A DNA stretch of 7,805 nucleotides, taken from positions 1 through 7,805 of the forward strand of contig CAITOG010000025.1 in the NCBI GenBank assembly GCA_903893955.1, given 5' to 3'. The notes beneath the pieces were generated by a model. It was not told the origin of the DNA. It did not search any database and saw only the letters and a list, made by a program, of their open reading frames with translations. The stretch's first letter is position 1; every line of letters starts with the position of its first letter. The position numbers were made by a program, and so were the translations under genes. Shown here in pieces: positions 1-4,876 of the stretch. Source of the DNA: an uncultured Actinomycetes bacterium (GTDB lineage: Bacteria; Actinomycetota; Acidimicrobiia; Acidimicrobiales; RAAP-2).

Positions 1-149
1 ACTCGACGATGATGCTGACCTTCTTCGTCATCATCTTCTACACCGTGGTGTTCGGTTTCATCGTCATCATGAAGTCCGACTTGAAGGATCAGCTCGGCGG
101 ACCCGGCTCATCAACCGGAGATTCAACGAGCGAGCCCGTCGACGACTAG
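1..149 (+). CDS. C-terminal end of an unidentified membrane protein (5' end outside window)
   Basis: Reading from base 3, an open frame of 48 codons ends at TAG (147-149); its start lies upstream of the window. The visible part is one strongly hydrophobic stretch (LTFFVIIFYTVVFGFIVIM, about 20 residues), a lysine, and then a hydrophilic tail rich in Ser, Gly, Asp and Glu ending in PVDD. This is the pattern of a last transmembrane helix followed by a short polar tail. No family can be named from so little. The stop overlaps the stop of the convergent exporter gene by 4 bp. That this frame is coding rests on its composition and on the tail-to-tail packing. Confidence 0.6.
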   Translation, partial: STMMLTFFVIIFYTVVFGFIVIMKSDLKDQLGGPGSSTGDSTSEPVDD

Positions 150-1765
150 CTGGCTGGTGCGGGCGCCCCGGGCGACCGCCGAGGCAGCAGGACGGTCGCG
201 ACAAGTCCCAGCGCTTCGATGACGGCGATGACGCCGAGGGCGTCATCGAGCGCGCTGATGCGAGCATCGGCGTTGGCCTTCGTGATGATCGCCGCATCCT
301 GCTGCGAGACGCCTGCCTTCTTGAGCGCCGCGTCCAGGCTCGAGTCGGAGACGAAGGCCACATTGTTGGTCAGCTGCACCGTCGTGGCTTGCCGGACCTT
401 CTCGCTCAGCTGCTGATTGGTGCTGAGCGAGCCGAGCAACGCAGTCGAAAGGCTGCCGATGAGCACGGCACCAGCGAGTGCGGTGCCGAATGAGGCGCCG
501 AGGTTCATCGAGGTGTTCTGGAGCCCGCCCACCTCAGCGCTTCTCGACTCATCGACGGCAGAGACGGTCACCGCGCCGAGCTGGGATGCCATGGTGCCGA
601 TGCCGAGGCCGAGCAGCAACATCGGGATTGCAACGACACCGGCGTTCGCGGTCGGACTGATCCCGAAGATCAGGACGAGGGTCCCCGCCAGCATCAAGGT
701 GAGCCCGATGCGGACCAGCAGCTTCGGCGAGCCCATCGGGAAGAGGCGTGGGACCAGCACCGCAGACAACAGGAGGGCGAGCGAGAGCGGAACGAGCCTG
801 ACGCCAGTCGCAAGGGCGCTCATCTCCAAGACCACCGACAAGAAGAGGGGGATGGTGAAGAAGACACCCGCCTGCGCCAGGTACTGGAAGAAGAACATGG
901 TGATCCCGCCGACGACCTGTCGGTTCGTCAGCAGCTCGGGATCGATGAGGGGCTCTCGGTTCGACGCTTTGAGCCGGAGCTCTCTCAACGCCAGGATGCC
1001 GAGCACCGCGGCGCCGACGAGCAGCATCCAGATCACCGGCGAGTGGCCGAGGATGCTCGGTTCGTTGGGCTTGGCGGTGATCCATCCCCATTCGCCTGAC
1101 TTGAGGACGCCGAGCACGATGAGCGCCAGGCCGATGATCGACAAGATGGCGCCAATGAGATCGAACCGCTGGCGCTCAGCGACAGGTGCATCAGCGATCC
1201 GCTTGACGAAGAGCAGGATGATCCCCACGATCACGACTTCGGCCACGAAGACATAGCGCCACGAGGCGAAGGTGGTGACGGCACCACCGATCAGGGGCCC
1301 GACCGCGACAGCGATGGCACCAGCCGCTGCGATGGTGCCGTAGGCGGCAGCGCGTCGCTCGGGTGGGACGTTGCCGGCAACCAGCGCCACGATGGCCGGC
1401 ATGATGAGCGCAGCCCCGATTCCTTCAAGGAGCGACCACCCGAAGATCAGGACTGGGAGCGACGGAGCGATCGCGGTCGTGGCCGAGCCTGCTGCATAGA
1501 TCACAAGACCGATGGCGAAGGCCTTCCTTCGCCCGATCATCGAGCCGATCTTCCCGCCAGTGATCATCAGAGATGCCATCACCAGCGTGTAGAGGGTGAT
1601 CGCAGTCTGGACGCCGGTCACCGTCGTGTGGACGTCGTTGGCGACCTGTGAGATCGAGACGTTCATGACGCTCGAGTCGAGGGTCATGAGGAACTGACCC
1701 GCCGCGAGGACCATCAGGACGACGCCGGCCGCCTTGGGACTCGTGACTGCCTTCGTCGTCGCCAT
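146..1765 (-). CDS. MFS transporter, DHA2 (EmrB/QacA-type, 14-helix) drug:proton antiporter family
   Basis: Predicted inner-membrane exporter of 539 residues, within the usual range of DHA2 transporters, which expel hydrophobic drugs or metabolites against a proton gradient. Family signs: 'FLMTLDSSVMNVSIS' at residues 25-39 (helix 1 motif with the acidic residue D30); motif A as 'GGKIGSMIGRRK' at 70-81; the antiporter motif C 'AVAVGPLIGG' at 152-161 followed by SWRYVF; and about 14 hydrophobic segments. A long polar loop at about 446-505 lies between the last two helices, as is common in this family. The aspartate usual in motif A is serine here (S75). ATG 1763-1765 is the first possible start, because in-frame stops (TAA 1775-1777, TGA 1787-1789) lie just upstream. 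The gene stands alone on its strand and converges with the gene ending at 149. The substrate cannot be read from the sequence. Confidence 0.93.
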   Translation of the reverse strand: MATTKAVTSPKAAGVVLMVLAAGQFLMTLDSSVMNVSISQVANDVHTTVTGVQTAITLYTLVMASLMITGGKIGSMIGRRKAFAIGLVIYAAGSATTAIAPSLPVLIFGWSLLEGIGAALIMPAIVALVAGNVPPERRAAAYGTIAAAGAIAVAVGPLIGGAVTTFASWRYVFVAEVVIVGIILLFVKRIADAPVAERQRFDLIGAILSIIGLALIVLGVLKSGEWGWITAKPNEPSILGHSPVIWMLLVGAAVLGILALRELRLKASNREPLIDPELLTNRQVVGGITMFFFQYLAQAGVFFTIPLFLSVVLEMSALATGVRLVPLSLALLLSAVLVPRLFPMGSPKLLVRIGLTLMLAGTLVLIFGISPTANAGVVAIPMLLLGLGIGTMASQLGAVTVSAVDESRSAEVGGLQNTSMNLGASFGTALAGAVLIGSLSTALLGSLSTNQQLSEKVRQATTVQLTNNVAFVSDSSLDAALKKAGVSQQDAAIITKANADARISALDDALGVIAVIEALGLVATVLLPRRSPGAPAPAS

Positions 1766-1771
1766 CGCCGA

Positions 1772-1777
1772 ACCTTA
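1772..1777 (-). promoter_or_regulatory. Candidate -10 box (TAAGGT) of a leaderless exporter transcript
   Basis: On the minus strand TAAGGT is followed by exactly six bases and then the exporter ATG (1765-1763). This TANNNT-N6-ATG arrangement places the transcript start at or next to the A of the start codon, a common leaderless pattern in Actinomycetota. The same arrangement occurs before the NADH dehydrogenase (TAGGAT, 5555) and before the last gene (TAGAGT, 7751). No convincing -35 is visible. Inference from pattern only. The bases AAGG could instead act as a weak ribosome site. Confidence 0.5.
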
Positions 1778-1801
1778 TGACAGGCGTCAGCCTGCCATAA
1801 G
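1774..1801 (-). promoter_or_regulatory. 28-bp inverted repeat at the exporter start: probable operator or leader hairpin
   Basis: Two 12-bp arms (CTTATGACAGGC at 1774-1785 and GCCTGCCATAAG at 1790-1801) flank a 4-bp spacer and match as inverted repeats at 11 of 12 positions. The element ends 8 bp before the exporter start and overlaps the candidate -10 TAAGGT, so a dimeric repressor bound here (TetR or MarR type, for example) would block transcription. In RNA made from the minus strand, the single mismatch becomes a G.U pair. All 12 positions can then pair around a UGAC loop, which leaves an mRNA hairpin as an alternative. No regulator gene adjoins the exporter in this window. Confidence 0.65.
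1787..1798 (-). other. Possible minimal leader ORF (Met-Ala-Gly-stop) with a strong ribosome site
   Basis: On the minus strand GGAGGAG (1810-1804) lies 5 bases before ATG (1798-1796), which reads GCA GGC TGA, giving Met-Ala-Gly-stop. It lies in the exporter's frame and inside the inverted repeat, with the TGA mostly in the loop. It matters only if transcription begins upstream of about 1815; if the exporter message is leaderless this element is not transcribed. The perfect Shine-Dalgarno spacing is what makes it worth recording, because the exporter start itself has no comparable site. Confidence 0.25.
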
Positions 1802-1855
1802 CACTCCTCCGAGCACAGCACCACGCTGAGCAGCGCCGCCAGGGTGACGTGAGCC

Positions 1856-1884
1856 TTGACGCACATGGGTCCTGTTGGTACAAC
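1856..1884 (+). promoter_or_regulatory. Sigma-70-type promoter for the two small membrane protein genes
   Basis: TTGACG (1856-1861, 5 of 6 with TTGACA), a 17-bp spacer and TACAAC (1879-1884, 4 of 6 with TATAAT) give a plausible vegetative promoter with a start near 1891. It decides the start of the downstream gene. The TTG at 1856 is the first base triplet of the -35 box and the ATG at 1865 lies in the spacer, so neither would be transcribed; the first usable in-frame ATG is 1922. Confidence 0.6.
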
Positions 1885-1921
1885 CACGGCACCAACCATC
1901 TCGCAGGCGGGGGTTCGAAAG

Positions 1922-2533
1922 ATGGTGCAGGCAGCGGCAGTGGGGGAGGAGCAAGGGGGCGCCCCCCTTGGGACTGAGCGACCGCTGATCCCTGTGGTGC
2001 CGAGAGCGGGCATCCCGATCGCCGGTGCGGTCCTCGTGTTCGTGATCGTGGCCATCGCGACGAACTCGCTGTGGATGCTGACCTTCTGCCATGTGGTCGG
2101 CGGGGGACTGTGGACTGCGATCGACCTCTTCGTCGGCTTCGTGGTCGGCCCGATCATGGGCCGGATGTCGATACCGGCGCGAGCCGAGTTCTCGGCTCGA
2201 TTCCTGCCAAAGATGGTCATCATCATGCCGACCGTGGTGACGGCCACGCTGGCGGCTGGGTACCAGCTGGCGCTCACCGTCGGCAACCTCAACTCGGACA
2301 GTCCGAACCACGCGTGGCTGGTCGTCTCATTCTGTGTGGTCGGCGTCATGGCGGTCATCGCTCTGGGCGTCCTTGAACCCGCCAACGTGGGCGTGATCTT
2401 CGAGATGAACAAGCCCATCCCAGACGGTCGGATCATCGAGCGGTTGATGAAGCGCTTCATGCTGACCGCCGCTATCACGGGAGCGATGCAGGTTGCGACG
2501 CTGATCATCATGACGAGGGTGGCCTCAAGGTGA
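1922..2533 (+). CDS. Unrecognised multi-pass membrane protein, first gene of a two-gene unit
   Basis: A 203-residue product if ATG 1922 is used. The frame stays open to TTG 1856, but the promoter covers that stretch. A polar N-terminal tail of about 30 residues precedes hydrophobic segments at about 31-48, 51-79 (long, containing FCHVVGGGLW with H57), 98-120, 131-151 and 180-198. The His-Val-Val-Gly-Gly-Gly-Leu-Trp stretch in a membrane segment loosely recalls CopD or DUF2269-type membrane proteins. That resemblance is weak and no function is claimed. The loop at 161-180 is charged (EMNKPIPDGRIIERLMKR). The ribosome site before 1922 is poor, only a G-run at 1908-1913. The stop overlaps the start of the next gene in GTGA, so the two are probably translationally coupled and the products may act together. 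Confidence 0.75.
   Translation: MVQAAAVGEEQGGAPLGTERPLIPVVPRAGIPIAGAVLVFVIVAIATNSLWMLTFCHVVGGGLWTAIDLFVGFVVGPIMGRMSIPARAEFSARFLPKMVIIMPTVVTATLAAGYQLALTVGNLNSDSPNHAWLVVSFCVVGVMAVIALGVLEPANVGVIFEMNKPIPDGRIIERLMKRFMLTAAITGAMQVATLIIMTRVASR
1952..1970 (+). repeat. GC-rich 8-bp perfect hairpin near the 5' end of the membrane protein gene
   Basis: CAAGGGGG (1952-1959) and CCCCCTTG (1963-1970) pair perfectly around a 3-base loop. The hairpin lies about 30 bases inside the predicted reading frame, in a codon stretch for a polar tail. No T-run follows, so it is not a terminator. A purine-rich GGGGGAGGAG run just precedes it (1942-1951), but no in-frame start codon follows at a proper distance. It may be chance in GC-rich coding sequence or may slow early translation. 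Confidence 0.35.
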
Positions 2534-2973
2534 GCGAGCTCGACGGTGGGCACGCCTCGACAGGGGACCTGGTGGAGCGGCGCTATCCGCCGGTCGACGT
2601 GCTGGCGACGATCGCTCTTGGACTAGTGATCGTCGGCGGGATCTTCATGGCGTCCTTCGTCCCGCGCCATGTTCCACTGTTCCTGCCCGTGGTTGTCTTG
2701 TCGACGGCATTCATCTTGCTCTTCGTCGCCGCGTTCCTGCTAACGCGGATTGAAGATTTCGCGTGGGACAAGTTCCGTCTGGTGTACAAGTGGGCACTGC
2801 TCGCCTACGTGGTCGAGGCTGGTGTCATCGCCTTCGCCTTCGTGCGGGACCACACCCACGGCGTGGCACTGCTGGTGCTGCTCGGCATGCTGCTTGTCTT
2901 CGCCGTCTCAGTGCCGACCACGATCGCGTACACCGTCGCTCGCTTCGCCAAGGGCCTCGACGGGAAGTCCTGA
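2530..2973 (+). CDS. Unrecognised four-helix membrane protein, second gene of the unit
   Basis: A 147-residue protein starting at GTG 2530, which overlaps the TGA of the upstream gene by 4 bp; GAGGG at 2515-2519 is a possible ribosome site. A polar N-terminus of about 20 residues is followed by four hydrophobic segments at about 22-43, 48-72, 86-106 and 110-136, with a short basic C-terminus (ARFAKGLDGKS). Histidines occur in short loops (H47 in VPRHVP; H108 and H110 in RDHTHG). A small four-helix protein coupled to another membrane protein suggests a two-subunit membrane complex, but I do not recognise the family. Confidence 0.78.
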   Translation: MSELDGGHASTGDLVERRYPPVDVLATIALGLVIVGGIFMASFVPRHVPLFLPVVVLSTAFILLFVAAFLLTRIEDFAWDKFRLVYKWALLAYVVEAGVIAFAFVRDHTHGVALLVLLGMLLVFAVSVPTTIAYTVARFAKGLDGKS

Positions 2974-3128
2974 TCTCAGGCCCAGCATCGGCAACCTCCC
3001 GCCTCGCCGGCGATGGTGGCGCTCGGCGTAGAGTCGGGTGGATCGAGTTCGACGTCTGCTTCGACCGAGGTTGATGGGAAGGTTCGCTCAACGAATGAGT
3101 GTGGCAACCCGAGAGCTGGAATAGATCA

Positions 3129-3202
3129 GGGGCCGTAGCTCAGTTGGTCAGAGCAGGGGACTCATAATCCCTCGGTCGTGGGTTCGAGCCCCACCGGCCC
3201 CA
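3129..3202 (+). tRNA. tRNA with anticodon CAU: tRNA-Ile2 (lysidine type) or elongator tRNA-Met
   Basis: A complete 74-base cloverleaf: acceptor GGGGCCG (3129-3135) with CGGCCCC (3195-3201) and A73; D-arm GCTC/GAGC around AGTTGGTCA; anticodon arm GGGGA-CTCATAA-TCCCT (anticodon CAT at 3163-3165); variable loop CGGTC; T-arm GTGGG-TTCGAGC-CCCAC. CCA is not encoded (CGA follows). A paired 1-72 position and the anticodon loop rule out an initiator tRNA. The UAAU-CCCU-CGGUCG context resembles bacterial tRNA-Ile2, in which lysidine at the anticodon C lets it read AUA, so I lean to Ile2. The identity elements are mixed, with pair 5-68 C-G but pair 4-69 G-C. A TAGAGT at 3029-3034, identical to the -10 before the last gene, is a weak promoter candidate about 90 bases upstream. 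Confidence 0.95.
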
Positions 3203-3248
3203 CGACGTGCCATGTTGACGTTGCGGGTTCGTGATCGATGTCGGCAAC

Positions 3249-3273
3249 GGCACCCGAGGCCGGGTGCTCTTTC
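3249..3273 (+). terminator. Probable terminator after the tRNA gene
   Basis: GCACCCG (3250-3256) pairs perfectly with CGGGTGC (3261-3267) around the loop AGGC, and a G.U pair can extend the stem. A short T-rich tail, TCTTTCC, follows on the plus strand. It lies about 48 bases past the tRNA 3' end. The T-tract is on the plus side only, so it serves the tRNA rather than the opposing gene that ends at 3341. Confidence 0.55.
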
Positions 3274-3340
3274 CAAGATGCCCTGACCTGCCCGTGGCAC
3301 ATCGCCTCGACGATGTCTCTCGCGCCGAGGGACGATCGGG

Positions 3341-4613
3341 CTAGCGCGAGATGATCGTGCTCGTAGCCTTCGAGGTGAAGGGGAAGGCTGCGGAGACGCC
3401 GACCGCGGTGCAGCTGGTGGCCTGGTGGCACGAAATACCATCGATCTCGGATCCAAAGTTCACCTCGGACGGGAAACCGGTCGGCGCACCCCACCGGCCA
3501 GGGGTGAAGCTGGTGAGGGCAACTCGTGAATCCATCCCCGAGGTGTATCGATCGCTGACGATGCACGACAAACTCGCCGCGCACCCGACGTTGACTGCGG
3601 ACAGGTTCGGTTCTGTTGCATGGTCGAAGGGCAGCACGAGCTTGCGGGCGGTCTGGCTCCACGTCGTGCCATGCAACACAATGGTGAATCCTTCGCCAGT
3701 GGCTGGACCGTCCTGATAGGTCCTAGCTGCGAGGCAGCCTGCTGACCCGCTGCACGAGATGGAGGTGAGGACGGCGGGCACGCTGGTGAGGTTGGCATCA
3801 TTCGGGTATGCCGTGGCGAAGGCGCGCTTGAACGCTCCAGCCGACCACTCGGCGGCGATCGGTGCGCTTGCTGGCCGACTGTTCAGGTAGCTTCCCACCG
3901 CCCAGCACGTTGTCGTGGAGACGCACGAGACGGAGGTGAACTTCGAGGGGGAGACGTCGGTCGCATCTTTCGGTAGCTTGGCCGCCTTCTCCTGGCTCCA
4001 CGTGTCGCCGACGAGTGACGTCGACATGGCGACACGGCCATGGAACTGCTCGAGGTAGTTGCCGACCGCCACGCACGAGGTTGAGCTCGGGCACGCCACA
4101 GCCGCGAGCAGCGATGTGCCGCTCGAATCTGCGGGGGGGCGTGATCTTCTTGGCCCGGCTCCAGCTGGTGCCATTGAAGTGGGTTGCCATCGACTGCTGG
4201 GCGAAGGCCGAGTCGGTGTAGCTGCCGACAGCCCAGCAGTCCGAGGTGCTCGAACATGCGATGGAGCTCAGATCCGGATTGGGGGAGGGCGACGGGTCCT
4301 TTGGCTGAAGGATGTCAACAGCCTGGAACCACGATCCGTCCTGCTGCTTGGCGACCATGATCCCAAAATGCTTGTTCGCGTCCACATAGTCCCCTGCGGC
4401 GAAGCAGATGCCCTTCGATGGGCAGCTCACCGAGCTCAAGTGGGAGTTCGGCAAGCCAGAGGGGGCAGATGGTGGACCGACGTCGGTCCACGCGCTCTGG
4501 GTGATCGCAGCGCCTGCGGGAAGAGCAGTCAGCCCGCCAAATGAGATGGCAAGGGCAAACGAGAGGCCAGTCGCCCGTGGGAGTCGAGACTTCAGGAGGC
4601 TCGTCGCTCTCAT
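3341..4613 (-). pseudogene. Exported seven-repeat CX5C protein (probable beta-propeller), frameshifted
   Basis: Start ATG 4613-4611 is preceded by AGGGGGA at a proper distance. The product opens with a signal peptide: basic n-region, a hydrophobic core around GLSFALAISFGGLTAL (16-31), and cleavage near PAGA-AIT. The frame is open to residue 160 and breaks in a run of seven G (4133-4139 on the plus strand). Removing one base restores a 423-residue protein. In it CX5C pairs start at C64, 120, 174, 230, 287, 344 and 395, at 51-57 residue steps, each in a context like LSSVSCPSKGIC-AxGxY. Tryptophans at 42, 95, 151, 205, 256, 318 and 374 alternate with them. Seven units, with the first Trp lying before the first Cys pair, fit a seven-bladed propeller closed between its ends, with a disulphide in each blade. 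Such repeat proteins are common and uncharacterised in Actinomycetota. Without correction translation ends at 3798 with about 111 unrelated residues. Ligand or function is unknown. Confidence 0.85.
4133..4139 (-). other. Seven-base homopolymer at which the reading frame breaks
   Basis: Seven G on the plus strand read as seven C in the gene, after codons for Lys-Lys-Ile-Thr. With six C the protein reads ITPPADSSGTSLLAAVAC and continues in the downstream frame; with seven it shifts to ITPPRRFERH. The repeat spacing across the junction (C120 to C174, 54 residues) matches the other repeats, so exactly one extra base is the simplest account. Sequencing error, a true mutation or slippage-based switching cannot be told apart here. 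Confidence 0.85.
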
Positions 4614-4665
4614 GGTTCGTCCCCCTGCCGCAACCGTCGAGGCGGTGGCTTTTGATCGTGGTCGA

Positions 4666-4671
4666 ACGCTA
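4666..4671 (-). promoter_or_regulatory. Weak candidate -10 (TAGCGT) for the exported repeat protein gene
   Basis: TAGCGT on the minus strand lies about 53 bases before the ATG at 4613, which would leave an untranslated leader of about 45 bases containing the AGGGGGA ribosome site. It fits the TANNNT pattern, but no matching -35 is visible. The remainder of 4672-4811 shows no gene or other signal I can support. Confidence 0.3.
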
Positions 4672-4811
4672 CAGGGGATGAGGGCGGTGATGTCGCACGA
4701 CCTGGAGACCCTGGGCTGTCCGGTCGCGGTGACTCTGTCTGTGCCACGCACCGACCACCTGATCGAGCGGAAGGCTCGAGCGCATCCCTGGAATGCCCTG
4801 AAAGTACATGG

Positions 4812-4840
4812 TTGACAGTCACGACCTGTATCGTTATAGT
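4812..4840 (+). promoter_or_regulatory. Strong sigma-70-type promoter of the padR-family gene
   Basis: TTGACA (4812-4817, exact consensus), a 17-bp spacer and TATAGT (4835-4840, 5 of 6) form the best promoter in the window, in a locally AT-rich stretch. Transcription would start near 4847, leaving a leader of about 30 bases that includes AAGGAGG (4865-4871), 5 bases before the ATG at 4877. Confidence 0.85.
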
Positions 4841-4855
4841 AACGATATATCGTAA
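4829..4855 (+). promoter_or_regulatory. Overlapping palindromes over the -10 and start site: likely PadR autorepression operator
   Basis: TATCGTTA (4829-4836) and TAACGATA (4840-4847) form a perfect 8-bp inverted repeat with a 3-bp spacer, centred on the -10 box. Directly overlapping it, ACGATATATCGT (4842-4853) is a perfect 12-bp palindrome across the predicted start site. Both share the half-site ACGATA/TATCGT. PadR proteins bind as dimers to AT-rich dyads and commonly repress their own genes, so the position and symmetry point to autorepression. The binding itself is inference. Confidence 0.75.
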
Positions 4856-4876
4856 ACAACTGCCAAGGAGGAAGAG

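Noticed and set aside
417..1256. A 279-codon plus-strand frame opposite the exporter gene
   Set aside because: It is antisense to a well-supported MFS protein and its translation is low-complexity Ser/Arg/Thr-rich, as expected of a GC-rich shadow frame.
1912..1919. GGTTCGAA, resembling a tRNA T-loop
   Set aside because: No acceptor, D or anticodon arm can be formed around it.
1714..2553. A 279-codon minus-strand frame opposite the first membrane protein gene
   Set aside because: It overlaps the exporter start and the promoter region, and the opposite strand shows clear membrane segments and a promoter.
3004..3013. TCGCCGGCGA palindrome downstream of the two-gene membrane unit
   Set aside because: It has no loop and no T-run, so it is not a convincing terminator; short GC palindromes are expected at this base composition.
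3489..3499. CCCCACCGGCC matching the tRNA 3' end (possible attachment-site repeat)
   Set aside because: Only about 11 bases match, it lies inside the coding sequence of the repeat protein, and no integrase or foreign gene is nearby.
3148..3662. Minus-strand open frames across the tRNA gene, with peptides such as GPVGLEPTTEGL
   Set aside because: This peptide is the well-known false translation of a tRNA gene's complementary strand; the frames overlap the tRNA and the end of the exported-protein gene.
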